45,155 nucleotides of DNA from Defluviitaleaceae bacterium (GCA_009788055.1 WQSG01000022.1:1-45155); one strand, 5' to 3'. Positions 1-8,696 are shown, numbered from the stretch's first letter. Made by a program: numbers and translations. Notes: generated by a model not told the origin, from the letters alone.

Positions 1-480
1 TCGCGCTTGCTTCGGTGGGTTCTTTTCGTCGGCAAAGAAAACGCCTTGAAAAGAACCCGCCGTAGCAAGCTACCGTTTGCGTGTGTAGCCCGCGTTTGTT
101 CCCGCAGTGCCATACTCTGCATTGCCGCCGCTCCTGCGTGGGGGAGGGTAGTGAGGTTACTAGTTCCGTAACGGTGGGCTTTGCGCCTGATGGGTCGGCT
201 ACTGCCTACTAGATTACGCTCTTACCCCCCCCACGCAGGGGTGATGGCGCGGATTGAAATGCTCTGCCCTGCCCCCCGACGCAGGCACACCACGCAATAT
301 GTAGCGAAGGGGATGGAGTTCTTTTCAAGGCGTTTTCTTTGCCGACGAAAAGAACTCCCTCCCCTCCCGCGCCGTAGACGGCAAAGTGGGTGCAGAAGCC
401 CCCGATATCCACAAGGCAGGGAAGAGCATTTCAATCCGCGAAGCCCGCGCAAAACCCGCTCCTACGAAGAAGTCACCCAC
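1..480. repeat. Nested inverted-repeat region, no credible gene
   Basis: Two 38-bp arms at 19-56 and 318-355 are exact reverse complements, and each arm is itself a small hairpin (GTTCTTTTC...GAAAAGAAC). A second pair of arms, 247-273 and 415-440, is also inverted with one or two mismatches. A third, imperfect pair is built around CCTGCGTGGGGG near 153 and CCCCCACGCAGG near 230. The short open frames here are low-complexity translations of these palindromes with no convincing ribosome binding site, so I do not call them genes. The right edge runs up to the stop codon of the rRNA methyltransferase and may supply its last few codons. The left end is cut by the window. Confidence 0.7.
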
Positions 481-1856
481 CCCACAGGCAGATTATTTTT
501 CAGGCGGCCTTGGACGAAACGCGCCCAGCCGAGGGGTGCGTTTTCGTGACAGATTAGCACCCATGGTTTGGTTGCGGGCAGGGGTTCGGAGGTGTGGAGG
601 GATTCGCCGCGCAGGTATTTTTCTGCGTCTTGGGTGGAGAGGTTTATGGCATGGCGGGCGTGGTCGGGGAGAAGGCTCATGGCTAGGGCTTGCGATGGTA
701 CGAAGCGGTTTTTTTTGATTTCGCCAAGGAAGCGGCCACTGCGGGCTACGCGCAAACCTTTCAGGTCTAGGGGGACGGGTTGGGCGTAGAGGTTTATGCC
801 GTGTTGGGTGAGGTGGGTTTGGTGGAGTGGGATTGTTAGGAAGTCGCGACAGAAGTCGGTGAATTCGGCGGGGGGGCGGGGGATTTTGGAGGGAATGGCG
901 ACGTCTGCGGCGGATTGGTTCGCGCTGTCGGAGTGGTTTTGCTTTTCCATCAGCGCGACGAAGTGACCTTCGCCGTTTGCCAAATGCGGCCAAATTCTTG
1001 CGACTTGCGGCAGACCAATGCCGCGCTCCACGCATATGTTTTCGTGTTGGATTTGCACAAGGGAAAATTCTTGGTGCGATTCCAAAAAAGAGGTGATTAC
1101 GTTTTCGTTTTCGGTTGTGTTAAATGTGCAGGTGGAATAGACCATTCTGCCGCCCGGCTTCAGCATTTGCGCCGCGTGTCGCAGGATGTCTTTTTGCACA
1201 GCCGCGCAGGCGTCGGGCTTGTTTGCCGTGTACGCCTTAACCGCGTCTGTGTCGCGCCGAAACATCCCCTCGCCGCTACAGGGCGCGTCCACCAGAATTT
1301 TGTCGAAGAATTGCGGAAAACGCGCCGCCAATTTTTGCGGCATTTCCGTCAAAACTATGGCATTGGAAACCCCTGCGCGTTCAAGGTTTTTTACCAGCGC
1401 ACGACTCCTTGATGCAGATGCATCGTTGGACACAAGCAGACCTTCGCCTTGCAAATGCCCCGCAATTTGCACACTCTTCCCGCCGGGCGCGGCACAGACA
1501 TCCAGCACCCTGTCGCCTGCGGCAACGCCAAGCACTTCGCCCGGACACATCGCACTCGGCTCTTGGATATAAAACAGCCCCGCGTGATACGCAATCGTTT
1601 TTGACGGACGAACTTCTGATGAATAATAACGACCTGAGGAACACCATGGAACAATGGGGGAAGACCTTGGGGGCTCTGCCCCCAATCCCCCGCAAGGGGA
1701 CAAGTCCCCTTGACCCCTATTTTTTTGGGGTTTTAATCCATTATAACGCAACCCCCGCACGGGCGGGTTTTCATAGGCATTACAAAACGCGGAAAAATCT
1801 TCCGCGCTTAACAGGCTTTTCATTCTTTCCAAAAAAACTTCAGGCAACTCAATCAT
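462..1856 (-). CDS. rsmF: 16S rRNA (cytosine-C5) methyltransferase, RsmF/NOL1-NOP2-Sun family
   Basis: This SAM-dependent RNA m5C methyltransferase of about 464 residues probably modifies 16S rRNA in the cytoplasm. The N-terminal half carries the family's NPPVRGLR segment. The SAM-binding motif VLDVCAAPGGKS, the catalytic DAPCSGEGMF loop and the STCTFN motif (the second cysteine) are all present. The C-terminal third is the RsmF-type RNA-binding tail, ending near LKNNLPVG where relatives usually end LKNHYPKG. The start is ATG 1856, preceded by GAAGAGGA at about 7 nt. Residues 43-66, where relatives have an ordinary linker before the PWC motif, are encoded by a copy of the interspersed palindromic repeat described at 1659-1740. 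The frame stays open, so the enzyme may be functional with a 24-residue repeat-derived insert. The last seven residues lie at the edge of the left palindrome region. RsmF is the best assignment; another NSUN-type rRNA methyltransferase is possible. Confidence 0.88.
   Translation of the reverse strand: MIELPEVFLERMKSLLSAEDFSAFCNAYENPPVRGLRYNGLKPQKNRGQGDLSPCGGLGAEPPRSSPIVPWCSSGRYYSSEVRPSKTIAYHAGLFYIQEPSAMCPGEVLGVAAGDRVLDVCAAPGGKSVQIAGHLQGEGLLVSNDASASRSRALVKNLERAGVSNAIVLTEMPQKLAARFPQFFDKILVDAPCSGEGMFRRDTDAVKAYTANKPDACAAVQKDILRHAAQMLKPGGRMVYSTCTFNTTENENVITSFLESHQEFSLVQIQHENICVERGIGLPQVARIWPHLANGEGHFVALMEKQNHSDSANQSAADVAIPSKIPRPPAEFTDFCRDFLTIPLHQTHLTQHGINLYAQPVPLDLKGLRVARSGRFLGEIKKNRFVPSQALAMSLLPDHARHAINLSTQDAEKYLRGESLHTSEPLPATKPWVLICHENAPLGWARFVQGRLKNNLPVGWVTSS
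1659..1740. repeat. Mosaic palindromic repeat copy a, inside the rsmF reading frame
   Basis: On the minus strand the copy reads from AAAACCCC through AGGGGTCAAGGGG to a GGGGGCAGAGCCCCC cap and AAGGTCTT. It matches the cap-side modules of the intergenic copies at 1890, 8697, 23584 and 28870. It lies wholly inside rsmF and is read in frame. Confidence 0.85.
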
Positions 1857-1889
1857 TTAAAATCCTCTTCGCTGTAACACAGTCAAAAT

Positions 1890-1953
1890 TTAGGGGTCAA
1901 GGGGGCGCGCCCCCTTGTGGGGGAATTGGGGGTGAAACCCCCAAGGTCTTTTT
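1890..1953. repeat. Mosaic palindromic repeat copy b
   Basis: A short copy fills the gap between the lipoprotein gene and rsmF, both on the minus strand. It holds a GGGGGCGCGCCCCC hairpin, then GGGGGAATTGGGGG and a GGGGGTGAAACCCCC cap, ending AAGGTCTT. It lies only about 90 bp beyond the end of the copy inside rsmF. There are few Ts after either arm, so it is a weak terminator candidate. Confidence 0.8.
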
Positions 1954-2685
1954 TCACGGTAGCCCAACCGCAGTATCATCCGAAATTTCAAATTCGACAA
2001 CGGCGTAAATGCGTGTGTTGTGGGGCCAATTACCGTTCCAACCTTGGCGGATAAAGATGTATCTGCCGTGGGGGAGGGGGTCAAAAAATGTGTCGAAAGA
2101 TATGCGGTAGTGATTGATTTCGTGGGCGAGAAGGGTATAGCCTTCGTCTGTCCAAGGGCGGCCACCTGCGCCCGGCAGGTGCGGCACGGGAATCCATGTG
2201 CCGTTTTCGTAACGCGCAACGTCCCAAGGCGAGCCGTACAGGAAATCTTCATCCGTGGTGTTTTCCAGCGAGAAACCGATTCCCGTTTGGCTAACGTCCA
2301 CCACGCCCACGGGGATAATTTGGGTAGACGGCGACGCGGCGGCAGTGGCGGCGCGGTTCAAGCGATGCTGAACCATCTGCGGCGTAACGGCGGGTTCTAT
2401 CGTGAAAATTTCGGGATTAAATTCGTTTTCCAAAAGAAAATCCGTAAAGATTTCTTTTTGCTCGGGGGTGTACGGGTCAAGGAACACCGTTATGCCGTCG
2501 CCCGGTTGCCCCCAGCCCGAAGCCCCTGCGGCAATCGCGTCTGTTGCCATGGAAAAAAGACGCTCTGCAGCGGCGTGGACGCTCTCTTGCCGCGTATAAA
2601 CGATTTGCGCAGTCGCGGCGGGTTGATAGCCGCCCGCGCAACCCGCCAAAACCAGCACAAAAACTATCAGCCGCGGTAATTTCAT
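1954..2685 (-). CDS. Putative lipoprotein with C-terminal Ig-like domain
   Basis: This is a secreted, lipid-anchored protein of 243 residues with unknown function. The N-terminus is a lipoprotein signal: basic MKLPR, a hydrophobic stretch and the lipobox LAGC, with Cys16 as the modified residue. Residues 30-120 look like an alpha/beta region with no family I recognise. Residues 125-240 resemble the bacterial Ig-like domain found in many Firmicutes lipoproteins (Big_14 type): N-T-x-D-E-D-F-x-Y-G, a W-x-P-V-P segment, then HGRYIFIRQ near the end. The start is ATG 2685 with AGGAGGG upstream on the same strand. It precedes rsmF in the same orientation, separated by repeat copy b, so co-transcription is possible. 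Lipoprotein status is well supported; the domain name rests on pattern resemblance only. Confidence 0.7.
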   Translation of the reverse strand: MKLPRLIVFVLVLAGCAGGYQPAATAQIVYTRQESVHAAAERLFSMATDAIAAGASGWGQPGDGITVFLDPYTPEQKEIFTDFLLENEFNPEIFTIEPAVTPQMVQHRLNRAATAAASPSTQIIPVGVVDVSQTGIGFSLENTTDEDFLYGSPWDVARYENGTWIPVPHLPGAGGRPWTDEGYTLLAHEINHYRISFDTFFDPLPHGRYIFIRQGWNGNWPHNTRIYAVVEFEISDDTAVGLP

Positions 2686-2897
2686 AAATCCCTCCTAATG
2701 TGCAAGATATGTATAAAAACTTTCGTCATGAAAAAAGTCCGTTGTTTGCGTCCATTGCCAAGGGTATGTTAGAATGCATCCGTAACATTTTGTTTTCCTG
2801 TCAAATCCTCTAACCCGCATATTTACAGGCTTCAAGGGTTCTTGTTACTATCGCAAGCACCCTTTTTCTAACATTCGTTCTAACACTTATACAGATT
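2686..2897. other. Intergenic gap with one hairpin; possible old attachment end
   Basis: No gene is seen. An imperfect hairpin at 2834-2867 (AAGGGT-CTTG / CAAG-ACCCTT) is followed by Ts on the plus strand. The stretch lies just past the truncated 3' end of the integrase pseudogene, where an attachment site would be expected, but no duplicated core could be identified. Confidence 0.35.
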
Positions 2898-3712
2898 TCA
2901 TTCTGTACCTAACGCAGAGGTATTACTTTCATGCCGTTTTCCCGTAGCGTTGACGCATACATAATCCAAGTATTCTGTGCAGTACGAACCACCGCAAATT
3001 TGTCCGTTGTACTCCTGTTGCTTTTTTATTTCCACGAATAAGGCAATCAGTTTTTCGTCCAAGGGCAAAATCCTGTAGCTTGAATCCGTTTTCAGCGTGT
3101 CAGAAATGATGTTTTTGCGTTTGCCGTCTTGCGAAATTCTCACCATCTTTTTGCGCACGGTTAGGCTACCGTTTACTAAATCAATTGAACTCCACCGTAA
3201 ACCGATTGATTGCAGAACCTTTGAACAATGCCGGTAATTGCTTTATTTCATCAGCATTGTAAAATTCCGCTACATATTTTTTGCTTTTCGGCTTTTCTAC
3301 CCAATCGCAGGGGTTTACCCTTATCAGCTTTGACTTGTACGCATGGGTTAGAGCCGCCCGTAGCATTGCGTATTGTCGGATTACCGTGTTTGGGCTCAAT
3401 TCCTCCGACAGTTTCAAATCGCAATATTCCTGTATTACTTCCGCTTAGAGTTAGCCCTGTCGTGCTAAAATAGGGGTATACGTGCTTTTTCAGATTGAAC
3501 ATATTTGTTTCATGGGTTTTTGGCTGTATGTTTTTGCGGTAAAGTTCCACCCATTTAACAATGTAATCACAAAACAGCAACTTGGAAGGTTCACTATTTC
3601 CCTTTACGGATAATCCTGTGGAAATCCATTTTTGCTTACGTTTCCCTTCGGCATTTTTGGTATTAACAACCATGTAATAAACGTCGTTTTTTGTTTGCAA
3701 ACTCCCTGTCAT
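2898..3712 (-). pseudogene. Degenerate tyrosine integrase (integrative-element type)
   Basis: Three fragments in different frames together resemble a Tn916/phage-type integrase. The N-terminal part (3712 to about 3430) has an arm-type DNA-binding start and a SAM-like core-binding segment. The frame then shifts to the 3417-3181 fragment (LSPNTVIRQY...ALTHAYKSKLI). A further shift near 3200 joins GLRWSSIDLVNG to a fragment running to 2898. The segment before GLRWSSID that should hold the first catalytic arginine is missing. The C-terminal H-x-x-R...Y box is missing too, so the protein cannot be an active recombinase. It overlaps the excisionase-like gene by 4 nt, the usual xis-int arrangement. 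I read it as the residue of an integrated element that has decayed in place. Confidence 0.85.
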
Positions 3713-3939
3713 GGTATCGTTCTCCCTTCTTGACAGGGCTTGCTCGTTGCCGTTGAATTATAGCATTCTGTTTTGATGTATTCAACCAAAAACGACTTAG
3801 GTATCTTAATCAGCTTGCCCATGCGGAAATGCTTAATTTTACCGCTATTTACAAGGTTGTAAGCTAATTTCTTGCTTATACCTAATGCATTTTTCATATC
3901 GGCAATGGTGAGTACGGTTGTACGCCGCAGGCGTATCAT
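3709..3939 (-). CDS. Excisionase-like helix-turn-helix protein
   Basis: This small DNA-binding protein of 76 residues has the MerR/excisionase-type HTH: LTIADMKNALGISKKLAYN, then a basic KHFRMGKLIKIPKSFLVEYI wing. Such proteins act as recombination directionality factors or as regulators of integrative elements. The gene overlaps the start of the integrase pseudogene by 4 nt. I take ATG 3939; a TTG at 3954 is in frame and nearer to an AGGGG. The region upstream (GAGCGA...TCGCTC hairpin) may be foreign to the gene, so the true 5' end could be lost. With its partner integrase dead, it is probably a relic. Confidence 0.6.
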   Translation of the reverse strand: MIRLRRTTVLTIADMKNALGISKKLAYNLVNSGKIKHFRMGKLIKIPKSFLVEYIKTECYNSTATSKPCQEGRTIP

Positions 3940-3973
3940 AGCGAGCGAAAGCAATCGCCCCTACTCGCTCGGG

Positions 3974-6802
3974 TTACAAATATTTCCGCAAAGCCCCTCT
4001 TACGGCGGTGAAGTCCAGCGGTTTGCCCAGGTGGGAGGTCATGCCGGCGGCAATGCATTTTTCTACATCTTCGCGGAAGACGTTTGCGGTCATTGCGATT
4101 ATGGGGATATCTTGGGCGTGAGGGTGGGGTAGTTTGCGGATTTCTTCCGTGGCGGTGTAGCCGTCCATGATTGGCATATGAACGTCCATAAAAATGAGGT
4201 CGTATGAGGAAGGAGCTTCGGCGAATTTTTCCACGGCCTCTTCGCCGTTTACGGCGCAGGTTATTTCCAGTTCGCTGTCTTCGAGCATGGCAAGTACTAT
4301 CTCGCGGTTGACTTCGATGTCTTCGACGAGGAGAATGCGGCGGTTGGGGAAGGTGTTGGTTTCTGTCAGGATGTTTTCGTCAATGGCGCATTCGTGGAGT
4401 TCGTCCATGTTTGGAAGGGCGGCGTTGATTGTGAATGAAAATACAGAGCCTTTTCCCGGTTCGGATTGTACATCTATGTTGCCGCCCATAAGTTCGACTA
4501 TGCGTTTGGAAATTGCAAGGCCTAACCCTGTGCCGCCATATTTGCGAGAGGTGTCGTTTTCTGCCTGCATGAATGCGCGGAACAGTTTTGCCTGTTGTTC
4601 CGCGCTTAGGCCGATTCCTTCATCCGTGACGGTAAAACGGATTTGGCAATCGGTTTCGGTTTTGCTTTCAAGTTTTGCATCCAGTTGCACCTCGCGGTGG
4701 TCGTCCGTAAATTTTATTGCGTTTGAAAGAAGATTGGTTAGTACCTGTACCAGCCTGTGGCTGTCTACTATGATAATGGTTGGAATATTCTCGTCGATTT
4801 TTAAAGTGAATTTCTGGTTTTTTTCCTCTATGCGAAATTTGTTCATTACCATTACCGTGTCTATGATATTGTTGATGTCGGAGAGTTCGGGGGACAGGGT
4901 TAGCATATCCGCTTCTATTTTGGACATATCCAAAACGTCGTTGATTACGCCCAATAAATGCTTGGACGCGTCCGAGATTCTGTCGAAGGAATAATTTTTG
5001 CGCTCTAGGCTTTCGTCGTTGCGCCCCAGTGTAGACATCCCGATTATTGCGTTCATTGGGGTACGCATTTCGTGGCTCATGGTGGAAAGGAAATTGGTTT
5101 TTGCGCGGCTGGCGGCTTTTGCGTCATCAAGCGCGGTTTCCAGTTCCAAAGCGGTTTTTTCCAAGTTACGGGTCATTTCATTTCGCAAGTGCGCGTTTGC
5201 CATAAGTAAGCCGCCCGAACGCAAAGAAGACTCCACGGAATCGGAAAAGGTGCGTTCGCGGTGCAAGTCACCAAAACCAAGAATACCCCACAGTTTTTTG
5301 CGTATGATAATAGGCACGATAATGTAGCTTTTTGCGTGCTGAAGGTTTAACGTGTCCCTTGCTTCTTGCGGCAAATCCGCCGCCCGCCCCGACAAACACA
5401 ACCCGCGAAACAAACGCGACTCACTGCCCGCGAACACGGTTTCGTTGCAGAAATGACTTTGCTGCCGTTCGCTTGGGTGCATTAGTGTCGGCAACGCTTC
5501 CGCTTCGTCTACCCATTCATGTACCCGCGTGAACAGTAGTTCTTCTTCCGAGTATTTCCACACGAAAACCTGCGCCATATCAACCGCTTCCGCCATGCGC
5601 GAAAGCGATTTGTAAAGCGCGGTATCAAAGTTGTCCGTTTCTGCCTGCAACAGCGTGCTTGCCGCTTCGTTTACGATATACAGCAAATGCCCGCGCATTT
5701 TAACTTCGTTTAACATTCGCCTGTGTTCGCGGATGTCGCGGATATACGCGGCAATAACGTGTTCGCCGTCGTAGTCTACCCGTACATATTCCGTCTCTGT
5801 GTGGATGGATTCGCCCGTTTTGGGCAAACGGTACGTCCATTCAAATTTCAGAATTTCGTTTTCCAACGCATTTTGCAGATAGCCCTTTGTTTCGGGATTT
5901 GCTTCCGGAAAGCGCGCCTTTAGTTCGTCCTGCGAATTAAAGCCGAAAAAATTTAACGCAGTGGTGTTGGCGTCAATCACACTGCCGCTTTTGTTAAGGA
6001 TAAGACAACATAGCGGCGTTGCGTCCAGCATAAGGCGCATTCTGTGAGCCGCTTCAAAAATGCGCACTGCTTGCCGTCTGCGATGCACCGCGCTTACCAA
6101 AACCAACGCCGCCGAATTTAAAATGGCCAGCCTTGTATTGCTGAAAGGTTCTTCGGAATTAAAATCCTCGTACCAAACCGTACCCCAGAAACGGTTTTGA
6201 AATGTAACGGGTATAATCAAAACAGATTTAGTATTTTTGTTTACGCTTTCGCGCACACATTCATGCACGGATGGCGAAAGCGCATTGGCGGGTTGCATTG
6301 CCTCAAGGTGTTCGTACAGCTCAGGCACGGTTTTGTAGGAAAATTCGTGGAAGTTATCGTCTGTGTTAATCGGCAGGTCGGTCTCCCACGAAAACTGCTT
6401 TGTGCAAATATACGGTTCGTCTCCCGGATACTTGTTGCGATAAACACTAATCGCGTGGCATTCTCCGCACTGCGCAATGGTTTGCAAGCCGTTTAATAAA
6501 TGACTGTCGAACTGCTCAAGGTCATTGTCGGGCATTCCCAAAAGCGAAAGTGTAATTTCGTCTACCATCAGCATCATGTTGTTCTGCTGTTCAAAGCCTT
6601 GCAGGGCTTCGATATGTGAAGCTATTTCGTTTTGTGTGTCCGATATCACTTTTTCAATTTCCGCTTTATGCTCTTCATCGGTTTTTTTCGCTTGGGAAAT
6701 CATTTGCGAAATTTTAATTTTGTACCTAGTCCATACAAAGAATAGTACGACTGCAAGAACAACTATGACAATCAAAAGCGAAATAACAAAAAAACCGTCC
6801 AT
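3974..6802 (-). CDS. Hybrid sensor histidine kinase (TM, GAF, PAS, GAF, HisKA, HATPase, receiver)
   Basis: This 942-residue two-component kinase has its own receiver. Residues 4-25 form one transmembrane helix and about 30-75 a coiled coil. About 80-240 looks like a GAF domain, 250-360 a PAS domain (ends YIRDIREHRR) and 375-540 a second GAF domain (VPIIIRKKLWGILGFGD). The HisKA box FLSTMSHEMRTPMNAI places the phosphorylated histidine at 577. The ATPase domain has N-box LTNLLSNAIKF, DEGIG and GGTGLGLAIS. The receiver starts at 822 with the acidic pair ED at 827-828, phospho-acceptor Asp873 (FMDVHMP) and Lys927. No HPt domain or separate response regulator is seen nearby, so the output is unknown. 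The start is ATG 6802 with AAGGAG at 7 nt, a few bases from the end of the MITE-like element, so its leader or promoter must lie in or beyond that element. Confidence 0.92.
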   Translation of the reverse strand: MDGFFVISLLIVIVVLAVVLFFVWTRYKIKISQMISQAKKTDEEHKAEIEKVISDTQNEIASHIEALQGFEQQNNMMLMVDEITLSLLGMPDNDLEQFDSHLLNGLQTIAQCGECHAISVYRNKYPGDEPYICTKQFSWETDLPINTDDNFHEFSYKTVPELYEHLEAMQPANALSPSVHECVRESVNKNTKSVLIIPVTFQNRFWGTVWYEDFNSEEPFSNTRLAILNSAALVLVSAVHRRRQAVRIFEAAHRMRLMLDATPLCCLILNKSGSVIDANTTALNFFGFNSQDELKARFPEANPETKGYLQNALENEILKFEWTYRLPKTGESIHTETEYVRVDYDGEHVIAAYIRDIREHRRMLNEVKMRGHLLYIVNEAASTLLQAETDNFDTALYKSLSRMAEAVDMAQVFVWKYSEEELLFTRVHEWVDEAEALPTLMHPSERQQSHFCNETVFAGSESRLFRGLCLSGRAADLPQEARDTLNLQHAKSYIIVPIIIRKKLWGILGFGDLHRERTFSDSVESSLRSGGLLMANAHLRNEMTRNLEKTALELETALDDAKAASRAKTNFLSTMSHEMRTPMNAIIGMSTLGRNDESLERKNYSFDRISDASKHLLGVINDVLDMSKIEADMLTLSPELSDINNIIDTVMVMNKFRIEEKNQKFTLKIDENIPTIIIVDSHRLVQVLTNLLSNAIKFTDDHREVQLDAKLESKTETDCQIRFTVTDEGIGLSAEQQAKLFRAFMQAENDTSRKYGGTGLGLAISKRIVELMGGNIDVQSEPGKGSVFSFTINAALPNMDELHECAIDENILTETNTFPNRRILLVEDIEVNREIVLAMLEDSELEITCAVNGEEAVEKFAEAPSSYDLIFMDVHMPIMDGYTATEEIRKLPHPHAQDIPIIAMTANVFREDVEKCIAAGMTSHLGKPLDFTAVRGALRKYL

Positions 6803-6815
6803 AGTTTGCTCCTTC

Positions 6816-6977
6816 AGGGCGTGTTCCCACTACCGCCAACGCCCGCATTTTGGTCAATTTTCCGCCACTTTTCGTCAGCTTTTCCTCGCTTGCCGCCGGC
6901 AAGCGTCGTCAAACCTTCCTCAATTGGCAAAAAATTGCCGCAAAATTCGGGCATTATCGGTAGTGGGAACACGCCCT
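6816..6977. mobile_element. MITE-like palindromic element with 20-bp terminal inverted repeats
   Basis: The ends AGGGCGTGTTCCCACTACCG (6816-6835) and its exact reverse complement (6958-6977) bound a 162-bp element. The interior is also an imperfect palindrome: GCCCGxATTTT is repeated in inverted form inside both ends and the centre is CGCTTGCC-gcc-GGCAAGCG. It has no coding capacity. No clear target-site duplication is visible. It sits between the divergently transcribed hybrid kinase and tyrosine recombinase genes. Confidence 0.7.
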
Positions 6978-7041
6978 AGCTAAGAAAATTTCCAGAGTAA
7001 TAATATATGCAAGCTAACAAAATGGCAAGGGTATTCCCTTA

Positions 7042-8115
7042 ATGCCGCAATGTGTTACAATGCATACTATGAAACTTGAAAATTATCATGCACAACAGGA
7101 AATGCAAAACATAATAAAACTGCGGGAGATGTTAAAAACGCTCCCGCAATTTGTGGTGGGATATTTTCGCAGTTTGGGCGACCAAACCGCCGCGCTTACG
7201 CGGTTGGCATACGCCTACGACCTGCGTATTTTTTTTACGTTTCTGTCGGAAGAAGTGTTGCACATTGCGGTTGCAGACATATCGCTTGAAGATATGGCAA
7301 AGGTGGAATCCGAGCATATCGAGGAATTTATGGAGTATCTTTCATATTACATCCCTGCGGAAAACCCGGACGCCCACGTAAAAAACGCTTCCCTTGGCAA
7401 ATCGCGCAAGCTTGCGGCGGTGCGCGGCATTTTCAAATATTTATATAGGAAGAAACACATCCCCGCAAACCCTGCGGAACTTGTGGCGTTCCCAAAAATA
7501 AACGAAAAAGCCATCACCACGCTGGAAGTGGACGAAATCGCAAAACTCCTTGACGAAGTTGACAGCGGCGAAAACTTAACGCCGCGCCAAAAAGTTTTCC
7601 ACGAGCTTACAAAAGTGCGTGACGCGGCGATAATCACATTGCTTCTCGGCACGGGAATGCGGGTTTCCGAATGCGTTGGGCTGGACATCCGCGACATAGA
7701 TTTTGAAGTAAACGGCTTGCGCGTAATACGAAAAGGCGGCGACGAAATGGTTTTGTATTTCGGGCAGGAAGTGGAAGCCGCCCTTTGCGCCTATCTGGAA
7801 ATCCGCGAAGAAGCATCCCCCATCGAAGGCCACGAAAACGCACTGTTCCTCTCGCTTAAAAACCGCCGCCTCACAGACCGCGCCATTCAAAATATGGTGA
7901 AAAAATACGCGTCGCTAATCACACAGCTAAAAAACATTTCGCCCCATAAATTGCGCAGCACTTTCGGTACGCAACTATACGCCGAAACAGGCGACATCTA
8001 CCTTGTCGCAAACGTACTTGGCCACGCAGACGTAAACACTACCCGCAAACACTACGCCAAAATGGACGACACATATCGGCGCAAAGCCGCTAACGCAGTA
8101 CGCTTGCGCGACTAA
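7042..8115 (+). CDS. Tyrosine recombinase/integrase, XerC/XerD-like
   Basis: This 357-residue site-specific DNA recombinase appears intact. Residues 30-150 form the SAM-like core-binding domain. The catalytic domain has Arg207 (TGMRVSE), Lys231 (RKGGDE), His302 and Arg305 (PHKLRST), His328 (LGHAD) and Tyr338 (TTRKHYA), so the full RKHRHY set is present. Length and lack of an arm-binding domain fit a Xer-like rather than phage-type enzyme, but it could also be an orphan integrase. In-frame ATGs exist at 7042, 7060, 7069 and 7102. AAGGG at 7027 supports 7042, and AACAGGA just before 7102 is too close to be decisive. TACAAT at 7056-7061 could also be a -10 element, which would argue for a later start. 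It may be the housekeeping dimer-resolution recombinase. Confidence 0.85.
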   Translation: MPQCVTMHTMKLENYHAQQEMQNIIKLREMLKTLPQFVVGYFRSLGDQTAALTRLAYAYDLRIFFTFLSEEVLHIAVADISLEDMAKVESEHIEEFMEYLSYYIPAENPDAHVKNASLGKSRKLAAVRGIFKYLYRKKHIPANPAELVAFPKINEKAITTLEVDEIAKLLDEVDSGENLTPRQKVFHELTKVRDAAIITLLLGTGMRVSECVGLDIRDIDFEVNGLRVIRKGGDEMVLYFGQEVEAALCAYLEIREEASPIEGHENALFLSLKNRRLTDRAIQNMVKKYASLITQLKNISPHKLRSTFGTQLYAETGDIYLVANVLGHADVNTTRKHYAKMDDTYRRKAANAVRLRD

Positions 8116-8177
8116 TTACTTTGTGCTAATATTGCAAAGGAAAAAATTGTTATGAAATTATGGAAGGAGCGTTCGTT

Positions 8178-8696
8178 TTGGAACAATTCACGTATGTAAA
8201 ACGAGGCTATGACCCCGAAGAGGTTGACAGATATATCGCAACCATGGAGCAAGTTATAAAAAGCTATAAGGAAAAAGACAACGCCATCAAAAACGCAATA
8301 ATAAGTGCGCAAGTGGCGGCAGACAACATGATTAAAAACGCAAAAGCCCAAGCCGACGAATACAAGGTACAAATATGCAAAGAGCTGGAAAAAGTAAGCA
8401 CAGAGGTTGACCGCCAGCGTATGCAAATCAAGGCCTTCCAAGACGTATATGCAGGCCTTGTGCGCAAGTACCTTACCGCCATAGACGAACAAGAAATATC
8501 CGACCTCTACGCCCGCTTAGACGACGTAGATAAACTTGTAGACCGCTTAAAAGAGGTTGACATCGTTCCCGCACCACCGTCAACAACACCAGCACCACCA
8601 TCCCCTCCACCTGCACCCTCCATCCCCGCACCTGAAATCCCCGCAACACCACCCTCCCCCGACGAAATGACTGCGTTAGGTATAGCCGGAGAATAA
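8178..8696 (+). CDS. DivIVA-domain protein with proline-rich tail
   Basis: This coiled-coil protein of about 172 residues belongs to the DivIVA/GpsB group, which bind curved membrane at poles and septa and organise division or wall growth. The N-terminus has the characteristic KRGYDPEEVDRYI segment, followed by a long heptad-rich coiled coil to about residue 125. The tail of about 45 residues is rich in Pro, Ala, Ser and Thr (PAPPSTTPAPPSPPP) and likely disordered. I choose TTG 8178 because GGAAGGAG lies 8 nt upstream and the DivIVA domain begins there; an in-frame ATG at 8160 has no ribosome binding site. It stands 62 bp after the recombinase gene and ends at a repeat copy. Confidence 0.85.
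   Translation: MEQFTYVKRGYDPEEVDRYIATMEQVIKSYKEKDNAIKNAIISAQVAADNMIKNAKAQADEYKVQICKELEKVSTEVDRQRMQIKAFQDVYAGLVRKYLTAIDEQEISDLYARLDDVDKLVDRLKEVDIVPAPPSTTPAPPSPPPAPSIPAPEIPATPPSPDEMTALGIAGE

Noticed and set aside
181-718. Several open frames of 60-120 codons on both strands at the left end
   Set aside because: They are translations of the nested palindromes, rich in Arg, Pro and Ser, without ribosome binding sites or recognisable motifs.
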